Source of the DNA: DMER01 sp003451645
GTDB lineage: Bacteria; Pseudomonadota; Alphaproteobacteria; Micropepsales; Micropepsaceae
Assembly: GCA_031976175.1 (NCBI GenBank)
Contig: DALYLR010000014.1
Coordinates: 1 to 64,000 of the forward strand
DNA length: 64,000 bases
Direction: 5' to 3'
Shown here in pieces: positions 53,729-62,755 of the stretch (its first letter is position 1; every line of letters starts with the position of its first letter). A program made the position numbers and the translations under genes. The notes under the pieces are model-generated. The model ran no database searches. It saw only the letters and a program-made list of their open reading frames with translations, and was not told the DNA's origin.

Positions 53729-56700
53729 CTACGCCCCCTTAACCAGACCAATCAGATCAAAATCGCCGGCAAGGACACGGTCCAGATTGCCGGTCCTCCA
53801 GCCCTTGATCAGATCGCGCACAAGCGGCGCATCACCATCGCGATAACGCCGGACCAGATGCTGTGGGCCTGCGGCCCTTTGCAAGCATCCGGCGAGAGCA
53901 GAAAAGGCTTGGTTGGCTGGCAGATCGTCCAAGGGCGCAGGCGCGATAGAAACACGGGCCGCTGCGCCATCTTCTTCAGAGTGCAGGCCCGCCTCCTCCG
54001 CCAACCGCCGCGCAGCACCAAAGCCGCTAACCAGACACAGCTCTTGGCCGTCCGGTCCTACGACGACAGATAATTGCATCCCACGCCGGTTTGCCCAGGC
54101 CCGGTACATTTCCCGTAACCGTGCAGCCCACTGCACCGCCTCTGCCCCGCCATCTTGCGCGGGCGCCACCTCAAGAATTACCTCAACCGGGGACTTGGTC
54201 TCGACATCCGTCATGCCCTCCTCGACCAGAAAGAGCTGCTGGGCGACCCGAGCGGTCAACTCGCGGGAAGCACGCCCCTCCCGTTGTGCGCTTCGGTTCA
54301 ACCGTTCATGAAGCGAAACGGCGGTCCGCAATGCAGCTTTTACGCGGTCCACTAGCGCCACCTGCGACAAGGTCAGGCGTCTGTCCGCGCGCTTCCAGAA
54401 GTCCAGCGCTGACATCGCTTCGGAAAGCTCGAGGGCAAGCTTGGTCCATGCCTCCCCCTCGATGCGGTCTTGCAGGCTTTTGAGCTTTGCCGCGAGGAGA
54501 GCCCGCTCCTGTTCATCGCCATCCGGCGACAGAATCATGCTGGCGAGGCTGGGGCCTGCATCACGCGCACCTTCAGGCGCAACGGGGCCATCCGCATCGG
54601 GATCGACGAATTCGACTTGAATGCGCGTGCTATCGCTGCGCACGAAGAGGAACTGCCCGCCCTCAGGGAAGCGATGCTCAACAATGGTGGCGGCAAGGGG
54701 CGCCAACAGATAGTGATCGATCGCGCGCTTGAGCGGCCTTGCCCCCATTTCCGCCGAGAAGCCCTTGTTCAGCAGAAACTCAAGGGCCGAGTTCTCCCAT
54801 TCCACCGCCCATTCGCGGTTCTTAAGTCCCCGGCGGTCCAGGACGTCTTTCAATTCCTTCCGAAGGATTTCCCGCATCACCGCGCGAGAGAGGGGTTGAA
54901 ACACAATCACCTTGTCCAGACGATTGACGAATTCGGGGCGGAAAGTCTGACCAATCGATTTGAGAATCTGTTCGCTGGAAAAGCTGTTGTCCGGTGGCGT
55001 GAAGCCAACATCCATTCCCTTGTGCGCAGTAGCGCCCAGATTGGACGTCATAATTACGATGCAATGCCGGAAGTCAGCAGTGATGCCTTGCGCATCGGTC
55101 AGCCTCCCGTCATCAAACACCTGCAGAAATAGGTCCCAGATATTGGCGTGTGCCTTTTCAAACTCGTCCAGCAAGATGACCGAAAACGGCTGTTTGCGAA
55201 CCTTGTGGGTCAATGAACCGGTCGACGGATTATCCGCATCGCCGATGATTTTCCTGGTCGACTCATAGCCTTGGAATTCGCTCATATCTAGCCGCAAGAG
55301 ACGCTCAGCCGAGCCGAACAGATAGCGCGCCAATGTCTTGGCGAGTTCGGTCTTACCGGTTCCGGTTGGCCCTGCAAACAAGAACACCGCGACCGGGCGA
55401 TTGGGGTCGGTCAGGCCTGCTTTCAGCATGGCGATGCGGTCGACAACGGCATTGACCGCCTCCTCCTGACCGACAATGCGTGCCGAGAACTCGCGCCTGA
55501 CATGGGCCAGTTCGAGTTTCTCGTTAGTGTCGAGGATCGAGCGCGGCAGGCCCGTTTGCTGAGCCAAGGTCTGCAAAATGTCTCCGGGCTGCAACTGCTT
55601 GAGGCCTCCTGCAATGAGCCGGTTGGCCGTCAGCTTGATGAGATCAATCGCCGCGCCGGGAAGTTCATGCGTGCCCAAATACTGACGGACCAGCTCCATC
55701 ACGGACGCGGAGGTCTCGGGCGCGACTGCCAGCCCATAGTCCCCTTTGAGCCGGGCGGAAAACTCGCCAAGCAATTCTTCCGTTTGAACCTCACTTAAGG
55801 CGGGCAATCGGGTAAGCTCGAACGCGCCACGGACCGCTGGCCGTTCTTGAATGAGGCGGGCCGCAGCCGACAAGGTCGCCTCGCTCAGAATGATCAGGCG
55901 CCCTGCCTGAATCGCAGGCAATATCTGATCAAGGATGCTGGCTGGTTGGCCTTGATGTTTGCCTGCTGTCGCGGTGAAGGCCAGATCTGGCACGTACCAG
56001 ATCGCCTTCTTGGCCGGTTGCAGCTCGTCCATCGTGCGGCGGACGCGCTCCTCCAGTTCGCCGATGTACTTCTGACCCGACATCAGATCCGCGCCGCTGG
56101 CCTCGAAAACGCTCCACCCATCAGCCATGAACTTGGTCGCCAAGAGCTTTAAGAACGCCGTCTTGCCCGTCCGGTTCTCCCCCAGGACCAGGACAGAGCG
56201 CGGCTGCGCTTGCAAAATCGCTCCTTCGGCCTCCGCCAGCACAGGCTTCCAGCTTTCCGGTAGAACTAAGGCCTCGCCTTCATGCGTTGGGGTCCAAAAC
56301 CGGCCAAAAGCGCTCAGATAGGCGGTGTCGACCTGGATATTGCCTGAGTCACCCAAGTCCTCGATGAGGCTGCGGGCGTAATCGTGATCGATAAAGGTCA
56401 AGAACTTCCGGATCTGGGCGACCGGCACAGCATAGGGCACACTCAGTGCGTCTCCAAAGACCGGCTCGTCGCCTGCGGCTTGTCGTGCATCCAGATAATC
56501 TTTGAAGGCACCGGGGATGATGAGGTTTTCGTGCCACCAATCCTGTACCGACGCAAAAGCCGCGCCAACCGTAGGGCGCTCTTCCAAGGCTGAAATGTAA
56601 CGCAATGCGTAATACACCGTCCACGGACGAAACTGATGCAAGTGCGCCAGGGTATCTTTGAGCACCTGGTGCCGATCGTCGCGCTTTGGCAAGGCCACGA

Positions 56701-57046
56701 ACGAAGCGCAAGCCAAAACCCAAGTCGCGCCAATCGCATAGTTCCGAACAATCTCCGTAGGAGCAGCGGTCGCGTCCGCAAGCAAGGCGACCGCGTCTTG
56801 AAACTCCCGGCGATCCCGCAACTCCATGGGGTGCGCCGTGTTTTCAGCAAAGTACTCCATCTCGCCGGCCAGTCTGTGAAGTTTTGCCGTAACAGTTTCA
56901 TCGCCGGGCGGGTCAGGCGCCGCCTGCGCCTCTACGGGTTGTGGCTCCGGTGCAGATGGCACCGTCCGATCTGGCTTCGCCAAATAGGCCGCCATAAAAA
57001 CAGCGCCGGCAAAGACGCCAAGCACAAAAATAAGCCACGTGACCAT
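53729..57046 (-). CDS. Membrane-anchored ClpB-type double AAA+ ATPase fused to a release-factor-2-like domain, 1105 aa
   Basis: Order of parts: an N-terminal transmembrane helix (about 3-23); an acidic/Pro linker; a helical region of unknown type (50-250); AAA-1 with Walker A GENRTGKT (289-296), pore loop KYIGE (326-330), and a Walker B ending in D354-L355 rather than Asp-Glu; AAA-2 with GPTGTGKT (559-566), LLDE (627-628), sensor-1 N669, arginine finger R709 and sensor-2 GAR (770). No M-domain coiled coil lies between them. Residues about 851-1105 match the RF2 N-terminal helices and PCRF domain (DGGAEA, then WAARLREMYRAWANRRG) and the RF2 C-terminal tail (RDLIKGWRTGNLDRVLAGDFD). The GGQ/stop-codon domain between them is missing. 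It is likely an unfoldase held at the membrane with a ribosome- or RNA-related module; the role is unknown. It lies 94 bases downstream of glnE. Confidence 0.85.
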   Translation of the reverse strand: MVTWLIFVLGVFAGAVFMAAYLAKPDRTVPSAPEPQPVEAQAAPDPPGDETVTAKLHRLAGEMEYFAENTAHPMELRDRREFQDAVALLADATAAPTEIVRNYAIGATWVLACASFVALPKRDDRHQVLKDTLAHLHQFRPWTVYYALRYISALEERPTVGAAFASVQDWWHENLIIPGAFKDYLDARQAAGDEPVFGDALSVPYAVPVAQIRKFLTFIDHDYARSLIEDLGDSGNIQVDTAYLSAFGRFWTPTHEGEALVLPESWKPVLAEAEGAILQAQPRSVLVLGENRTGKTAFLKLLATKFMADGWSVFEASGADLMSGQKYIGELEERVRRTMDELQPAKKAIWYVPDLAFTATAGKHQGQPASILDQILPAIQAGRLIILSEATLSAAARLIQERPAVRGAFELTRLPALSEVQTEELLGEFSARLKGDYGLAVAPETSASVMELVRQYLGTHELPGAAIDLIKLTANRLIAGGLKQLQPGDILQTLAQQTGLPRSILDTNEKLELAHVRREFSARIVGQEEAVNAVVDRIAMLKAGLTDPNRPVAVFLFAGPTGTGKTELAKTLARYLFGSAERLLRLDMSEFQGYESTRKIIGDADNPSTGSLTHKVRKQPFSVILLDEFEKAHANIWDLFLQVFDDGRLTDAQGITADFRHCIVIMTSNLGATAHKGMDVGFTPPDNSFSSEQILKSIGQTFRPEFVNRLDKVIVFQPLSRAVMREILRKELKDVLDRRGLKNREWAVEWENSALEFLLNKGFSAEMGARPLKRAIDHYLLAPLAATIVEHRFPEGGQFLFVRSDSTRIQVEFVDPDADGPVAPEGARDAGPSLASMILSPDGDEQERALLAAKLKSLQDRIEGEAWTKLALELSEAMSALDFWKRADRRLTLSQVALVDRVKAALRTAVSLHERLNRSAQREGRASRELTARVAQQLFLVEEGMTDVETKSPVEVILEVAPAQDGGAEAVQWAARLREMYRAWANRRGMQLSVVVGPDGQELCLVSGFGAARRLAEEAGLHSEEDGAAARVSIAPAPLDDLPANQAFSALAGCLQRAAGPQHLVRRYRDGDAPLVRDLIKGWRTGNLDRVLAGDFDLIGLVKGA

Positions 57047-57140
57047 TTCTGGACCGAATAAAGGGGGATTGAGGATAGGCCAAAGAAAGACACCTGATAT
57101 ATCGCTATCTGAAGGACGGCCATACCTTCAAGTCTTGACC

Positions 57141-60041
57141 TTAAGATACAGGGCCGATCAGGCGCTCGAACCTGGCGCGGATATCCTGCATGGTGGCGCC
57201 CAAGACAGTTTCGGTCTCCTCCCAGCTTTGCGTACCCGCCACGCGACAGAGCAACGACTTCAGGCCAGGTGGAGCCTCTTTCGGCTGGAAAGGCCCGTCT
57301 ACCGTCAAACGGACAATATGCGTCAGATTATCGAGCAGCTCCGCACCTTGGCTAAGGGCATTCGCGTCATCATCCGATAGTTCGCCCCGGTCCCTCAACA
57401 ATTGCAGTGCTTTGCGGGTATTCCCATCAACCCGAAAGTGCTGCGGAGCACTTTGAGCCGCGCACAGGCTCAAACCTTGGGCGATGAATTCAATGTCGAC
57501 CATGCCGCCAGGGTGTTGCTTGAGGTCCCAGGGCCCACTTTTCGCATGCTCCCGCTGCAAGCGCGCACGCATGCCGGCAACATCGCTCAAAATGGTTTCC
57601 CTTGGCCTCGGATGCGCCAGCGCTGTTTGCATTGCCGCCTCAACCTTCTGACGCAAGCCAGCAGGCCCTGCGACGACCCGTGCGCGCGTGAGTGCCATGC
57701 GCTCCCACGTCCAGGCCTCATCAGTTTGGTAGGACGTGAATGTTTGCAGCGAAACGGCAACCGGACCCTTGTTGCCCGAGGGCCGCAAGCGCATATCGAC
57801 CTCATAAAGACCGCCCTCAGATGTTAAGGCGGTAAGCGCGGTGATGAGCTTCTGGCTCGCCCGCGCGAAGTAAGGACCAGGAGCCAGGGGCCGCGGCCCG
57901 TCCGATTGCAAGGCGCCTTCGACGAAATCGTAGACAAAGATGAGGTCAAGGTCCGAGGTTGCGGTCATTTCGCGCGCCCCAAGCTTACCCAGCCCAAGAA
58001 CCACCCAAGCACCATCCGGCAACACACCGTGCGCAGCCTCAGTCTCCACCTTGCAAACTTCGAAGAGCCGTTCAATGACCGCATCAGCAATCGCAGTGAA
58101 TGAGGTGCCGGCTTGTGCACCTGTCAACGCCCCCTGCAACAGCTCCAGACCGGTCCGAAATTGTTCATCATGGGCCCAATGCCTGCAGGCATTGAGCTGC
58201 CCCTCAAACCCTTCTTCAAGCTGACACGCCTGTTCAAGCCCCTTGCGCAGCTCGTCGGCGCCCAGAGTGCGCTTCAGAAACGCCGGGTCGGTCAAGCCTT
58301 CAAACATGGCCGGTCTGCGAGCCAAATGGTCCGCTAAACGCGGAGCGGTACCCACAATGTCCGCGATGAACCGCAGCAAATGCTGATTGTTGAAGAGAAG
58401 CTCAAACACTTGCACGCCCGATGGCAGCCCGCTCAGAAAGCGGTCAAAGCGCGAGAAGGCCAGATCGGGATTGCCGCTGTCACACAACGCCTTCAGCAAA
58501 AGCGGCGTCAGCGCCGTTAGCCTTTCGCGTGCCCTCGAACTTCGCGTTGCCCGAATGCGGCCATGGTGCCAGCCGCGGATGGAGGCCGCGACTCCGCGAG
58601 GCTGGCTGAACCCCATCCCTGCAAGCGTGGCGATGGTGCCCTCATCATCTTCGACGCCTGTAAAAACCAAATTGCCTGCACCTTCGGACAGGGGCGCAGA
58701 CTTCTCAAACAGACGCGCGTAATGCCCCTGAACCCGGCTGAGATGGCCAGTGAGGTCCCGCTCGAAATCGATTGTCTCCTCGTACCCCATGAACCGTGCA
58801 GCGTTGTCGACACCTTCGGACGATTTGGGTAGCGAGTGCGTCTGTTCGTCCTCGATCATCTGCAAACGGTGCTCAAGGGCGCGTAAGAACTCATAGGCCG
58901 TTTGCAGTTCGCCGTTCACGGCTGGGTCAACCACCCCTCGTTGCGTGAGCGCGTCCAAGGCCTCGCAGGTCCGATTGCTGCGCAAGCCAGGATCGCGACC
59001 GCCTAGAATGAGCTGCTGGGTTTGCGCAAAGAACTCGATCTCCCGAATCCCACCACGGCCAAGTTTGATATTTTGGCCTGCTACATGAATGTTGCCGAAG
59101 TGGCCATGCGCATGGATCTGCCGCTTGATGGAGTGAATGTCCTCAATGGCCGCAAAATCGAGGTATTTGCGCCAGACAAATGGGGCCAGGCGCTTGAGAT
59201 AGGCCTCCCCCGCCACCAAATCACCAGCACATGGGCGCGCCTTGATCATGGCGGCACGCTCCCAATTCTGCCCCATCGCCTCGTAATAGTGCTCCGCGGC
59301 TTCAATGGAGATCGCAACTTGCGTGGAACCTGCATCAGGGCGCATACGCAAATCGCACCGGAACACATACCCGTCGGGGGTTATGTCTTGCATGAGACTG
59401 ACGACACTTTGGGTCAAACGTACGGCAAAAGGGCCTGGCTCAAGTCCCGATGCGACGGGCAGCGTAACTGGATCGTAATAGCAGCCAAAGTCGATATCGG
59501 AAGAATAGTTGAGTTCCCTTGCCCCATACTTCCCCATTCCCAGAAAAAACAGCCCACTCCCTGCCTCCGGAGAGGTGTCGTCGCTCACAAGCCACCGACC
59601 CTGTGCCGCATGCTCGCGCAGACAATATCGCAAAGAGGCTAAGAGTGCGCTGTCTGCAAACTCTGTCAGTGCACGGCATACGGTGTTGAGCGGCCATGCC
59701 CCGCCCAAATCACATAGCGCTATAAGCAGCGCTGCACGGCGCTTTGCGACGCGCAGCGCCGATGACATTTGTGTGCGGTCTTGAGCACGCAGGGCAAGTA
59801 AAGTGGCGGATACACCGCCAACGACATCCTCGGGCGCCTCGCTGAGAATTGTTTCAACGAATGCAGGTTCCTTTAGCATTAACCGCGCTAGAAATGGGCT
59901 GTTTCCGGCGGCTCCGCGAAGTAATGGCAGGCCCGGATCGGAAGCGGGGATTGCCAGTCCCGTCAAGACGCGTTCGGCCCTGGCGGCATCGAACAGTGCT
60001 GGCGCTCGCACAATCCGTGCGCGCAAACTCGCCATGCTCAT
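57141..60041 (-). CDS. glnE: Bifunctional glutamine synthetase adenylyltransferase/deadenylase, 966 aa
   Basis: Adds and removes AMP on glutamine synthetase in response to PII and glutamine. Two nucleotidyltransferase domains are visible: ELNYSSDIDFGCYYD in the N-terminal (deadenylating) half and EMTATSDLDLIFVYDF in the C-terminal (adenylylating) half. A central helical regulatory domain lies between, and the length is typical. It starts 9 bases after a HU-like gene on the same strand. The 94-base gap to the next gene carries a small hairpin GAAGG-tatggccgt-CCTTC. Confidence 0.96.
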   Translation of the reverse strand: MSMASLRARIVRAPALFDAARAERVLTGLAIPASDPGLPLLRGAAGNSPFLARLMLKEPAFVETILSEAPEDVVGGVSATLLALRAQDRTQMSSALRVAKRRAALLIALCDLGGAWPLNTVCRALTEFADSALLASLRYCLREHAAQGRWLVSDDTSPEAGSGLFFLGMGKYGARELNYSSDIDFGCYYDPVTLPVASGLEPGPFAVRLTQSVVSLMQDITPDGYVFRCDLRMRPDAGSTQVAISIEAAEHYYEAMGQNWERAAMIKARPCAGDLVAGEAYLKRLAPFVWRKYLDFAAIEDIHSIKRQIHAHGHFGNIHVAGQNIKLGRGGIREIEFFAQTQQLILGGRDPGLRSNRTCEALDALTQRGVVDPAVNGELQTAYEFLRALEHRLQMIEDEQTHSLPKSSEGVDNAARFMGYEETIDFERDLTGHLSRVQGHYARLFEKSAPLSEGAGNLVFTGVEDDEGTIATLAGMGFSQPRGVAASIRGWHHGRIRATRSSRARERLTALTPLLLKALCDSGNPDLAFSRFDRFLSGLPSGVQVFELLFNNQHLLRFIADIVGTAPRLADHLARRPAMFEGLTDPAFLKRTLGADELRKGLEQACQLEEGFEGQLNACRHWAHDEQFRTGLELLQGALTGAQAGTSFTAIADAVIERLFEVCKVETEAAHGVLPDGAWVVLGLGKLGAREMTATSDLDLIFVYDFVEGALQSDGPRPLAPGPYFARASQKLITALTALTSEGGLYEVDMRLRPSGNKGPVAVSLQTFTSYQTDEAWTWERMALTRARVVAGPAGLRQKVEAAMQTALAHPRPRETILSDVAGMRARLQREHAKSGPWDLKQHPGGMVDIEFIAQGLSLCAAQSAPQHFRVDGNTRKALQLLRDRGELSDDDANALSQGAELLDNLTHIVRLTVDGPFQPKEAPPGLKSLLCRVAGTQSWEETETVLGATMQDIRARFERLIGPVS

Positions 60042-60050
60042 GCGGGGGCC

Positions 60051-60362
60051 CTAACGGGCATCGCCGTTCTCGTTACCAATAATCCCTACAGCCTTCTTCA
60101 ATATGTCGGAGGGTTTGAAGCGCAACGTCTTGCCTGCCTTTATACGAATTACATCGCCGGTTCGCGGGTCGTGGCCGCTGCGTGCCGGACGTTTGGCCAC
60201 GGTGAATATGCCGAAGCGTCCGATCTGCAATCGTCCGCCATTTCTCAGTGCAGCCAATTCCGCCTCGATCTGGCCAAACACGAGTTCGACCGTGCGCTTT
60301 GCTTCGGCTTTGCTCATTTGGCCCTTCTTGGCCACGTTTGCTATGAAGCCGGCCTTTGACAT
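60051..60362 (-). CDS. HU/IHF-family DNA-binding protein, 103 aa
   Basis: A dimeric architectural DNA-binding protein. Helical N-terminus (KAGFIANVAKKGQMSKAEAKRTVELVF), beta saddle (GGRLQIGRFGIFTV) and the DNA-minor-groove arm with RTGDVIRIKAGKTLRFKPS are all present. It is slightly longer than HU (about 90 aa), with a short acidic tail. It heads a minus-strand set with glnE and possibly the AAA+ gene, an unusual partner for glnE. Confidence 0.9.
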   Translation of the reverse strand: MSKAGFIANVAKKGQMSKAEAKRTVELVFGQIEAELAALRNGGRLQIGRFGIFTVAKRPARSGHDPRTGDVIRIKAGKTLRFKPSDILKKAVGIIGNENGDAR

Positions 60363-60465
60363 GGACGCGCCCTCGGATTTAGGTCACTCAAACACGAGAC
60401 TGGAGCAAGTTGAGCAAGACTCTTTTCAATTTCAAGCAAAAATCAGAATCGCTGGAGAGCCGCCA

Positions 60466-61341
60466 ATGAAAATTGTGACGTTCACTGAGAATCATCGCAC
60501 GCGTCTTGGCGTTTTGCGTGAGGATGGAGTGGTCGATCTGGCCACGCATGCGCCGCAACTGCCCCACACGATGATCTCATTTCTGCGCATGGGCCCGGCT
60601 GCGATGGAGGAGGCCCGTGCGGCGGCTGACAAGGCCGCGAGTACAATTCCCCTCGCGCGGTGTCAGCTTTTGGCCCCAGTGCCTCGGCCAACCAAAGTGC
60701 TCGCCATCGGCCTGAACTACGCGGACCATGTGCGCGAAGGCAACCGTGCCCTGCCCGAGCATCAGGTTTGGTTCGCCAAGCAACCGACCAGCATCATTGG
60801 ACCAGGCGCCCCAATTGTGATTCCCAGTGTGTCCGAGATGATCGATTTCGAAGGCGAACTTGCCTATGTCATCGGGCGGCGCGCGCGCAAGGTTCCCAAG
60901 GAACGCGCACATGAGGTGATCGCAGGCTTCATGATCGGCAATGATATCAGCGTGCGCGATTGGCAGCAGCGCTCGCCGACCATGATGATGGGCAAGGGCT
61001 TCGACACCCACGGACCGATCGGGCCCTGGCTGGTCACGCCTGATGAGGTGGGCGACTTTCAGAACCTGACGATCCGCACATGGGTAAACGGCTCACTGAT
61101 GCAGAATGGGTCTACGGCAGAGATGATCTTTGGCATCCGCGAGCAGATCGAGCACCTGAGTGCTGCATTTACCTTGGAGCCCGGCGATGTGATTTTCACG
61201 GGCACGCCAGCTGGCGTGGGTGTGGCGCGAAAGCCGCCTGTGTTCTTGAAACCTGGTGATGTGGTCAGGATCGAGATTGACCAGCTTGGGGCATTAGAGA
61301 ACCCTTGCATAGCGGATACGGTTGAATCCTTCATTGTTTGA
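60466..61341 (+). CDS. Fumarylacetoacetate hydrolase-family protein, 291 aa
   Basis: A metal-dependent hydrolase, isomerase or decarboxylase fold. The FAH core is clear: IGLNYADHVREGN, FEGELAYVIGRRAR, GFMIGNDISVRDWQQR, KGFDTHGPIGPWL and FTGTPAGVGV, with the Asp/Glu metal ligands (E-x-E in FEGELA, and Asp in ISVRDW). It resembles the FAHD1/ureidoglycolate-lyase-like group, so the substrate is not fixed. The ATG at 60466 has GGAGAG 6 bases upstream. The 103-base gap to the divergent HU gene must contain both promoters. The MFS gene follows after 24 bases. Confidence 0.9.
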   Translation: MKIVTFTENHRTRLGVLREDGVVDLATHAPQLPHTMISFLRMGPAAMEEARAAADKAASTIPLARCQLLAPVPRPTKVLAIGLNYADHVREGNRALPEHQVWFAKQPTSIIGPGAPIVIPSVSEMIDFEGELAYVIGRRARKVPKERAHEVIAGFMIGNDISVRDWQQRSPTMMMGKGFDTHGPIGPWLVTPDEVGDFQNLTIRTWVNGSLMQNGSTAEMIFGIREQIEHLSAAFTLEPGDVIFTGTPAGVGVARKPPVFLKPGDVVRIEIDQLGALENPCIADTVESFIV

Positions 61342-61365
61342 TCCGCCTGCTGATCGGGTGTTGCT

Positions 61366-62748
61366 GTGAGTTCTCCCACCGATAGGTCGCGCGCAAAGCG
61401 CGTGCTTGGCGCAGTATCGTGGACGTTGTTCCAGTTGGCTGGCAGCCCTTATTTCGTGATGGTGAATATCTTTGTCTTTTCCGCCTACTTCCAAAAAGTG
61501 GTCGTGGGCGACTATGTCCGCGGCCAGGTCATTTGGGGCGACATTCAGGCCTTGGCTGGCCTCCTCGTTGCCCTCTGTAGCCCGATTTTGGGCGCTGCAG
61601 CCGATGCTGCAGGCCCACGAAAACCCGGACTTGCCATCTTCTCGATCATCTCCTGCCTAGGCATGGTCGCTTTGTGGTTCGCGGAGCCTGGCGCCGTGTT
61701 GATGACGGGCGTGGCCTTGGTGATCTGCGCCGTGTTTATGGAGTTCGCTTTTGTTTATCATAATGCGATGCTCCCGGACGTGTCTGGCGACCACAATGTG
61801 GGCTGGCTTTCAGGTGCCGCCTTCAGCATGGATTACCTGGGATCGGTGACCTTGTTTCTGGTCTGGCTCAATCTGCCGGCGTTTGGGCTCTTCGGTGCCG
61901 ACTGGCCAGCAAACGCCCATGAACGCAGCGTCGGTGTCTTGTCGGCCGCGTGGTTTGCCGTCTTTATGATCCCGCTGTTTGTGTTCACGCCTGATCGTCC
62001 GTCATCTCATTTACCGCTCTTCAAGGCAATCGGTGCGGGTCTCGTACAACTGCAAGGGACCCTGCGCCGTGTCGGCCATTACCGCAACATTGCCACATAC
62101 TTCGTCTCGCGCGCCATCTACGCCGATGGCATGAGTGGCGTGTTCGTCTTTTTGGCGGGCTTCCTGGGCGGCACCTTCGGTTGGAGTTTTGAGAAAATCG
62201 GCCTCTACGCTCTTGTCGTGCTGACGGTTCCAATTTTCAGTTCAGCGATCGCTGGCTACATTGACGATTGGATCGGCAGCAAACGGACCATCCAGATTTC
62301 GCTTTTCATGTTCACGCTGGGTGTCATCGGCTCCTTGTCCACCACACCAGACGAGTATCTCTATTTCTATCCGGTCACGGATGATATTCGCGTGCAGCAA
62401 ATCCCCTATCTGGGTGCACTTCTGGCGCCCTTGGGTTTCACGACATTCCCGGAGCAGCTTTCACTTGCCTTCTCCATGGCGGGCTCGGCGTTTGTGGGTC
62501 CTGTCCTAGCCTCCAGCAGGACGATGGTGGCAAGGCTCTCGCCGCCGCCAATGGTCGCAGAGCTGTATGGGCTCTTTAACCTGACAGGCAAGGCGACCGC
62601 CTTCGTTGTTCCCTATCTGGTTAGCCGCGTGACGGAGGCGACGCAGAATCCGCGCCTTGCATTTGGCGTGGTAGTGATATTCCTCTTGGCGGGCCTCATC
62701 GGAATGAGTTTTGTCCGCGAGGAGCGCGCAGTCAAAGCGGACGCCTGA
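61366..62748 (+). CDS. MFS transporter, UMF1/Atg22-like, 460 aa
   Basis: An integral inner-membrane transporter with about 12 helices. The N-terminal motif WTLFQLAGSPYFVMVNIFVFSAYF and the loop ALCSPILGAAADAAGPRKPGL are typical of the UMF1 group of the major facilitator superfamily. The start is a GTG at 61366 (SSPTDRS). It is likely co-transcribed with the upstream FAH gene and may import or export the compound that enzyme handles (inference). It ends 7 bases from the convergent kinase. Confidence 0.85.
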   Translation: MSSPTDRSRAKRVLGAVSWTLFQLAGSPYFVMVNIFVFSAYFQKVVVGDYVRGQVIWGDIQALAGLLVALCSPILGAAADAAGPRKPGLAIFSIISCLGMVALWFAEPGAVLMTGVALVICAVFMEFAFVYHNAMLPDVSGDHNVGWLSGAAFSMDYLGSVTLFLVWLNLPAFGLFGADWPANAHERSVGVLSAAWFAVFMIPLFVFTPDRPSSHLPLFKAIGAGLVQLQGTLRRVGHYRNIATYFVSRAIYADGMSGVFVFLAGFLGGTFGWSFEKIGLYALVVLTVPIFSSAIAGYIDDWIGSKRTIQISLFMFTLGVIGSLSTTPDEYLYFYPVTDDIRVQQIPYLGALLAPLGFTTFPEQLSLAFSMAGSAFVGPVLASSRTMVARLSPPPMVAELYGLFNLTGKATAFVVPYLVSRVTEATQNPRLAFGVVVIFLLAGLIGMSFVREERAVKADA

Positions 62749-62755
62749 CTTGGCC

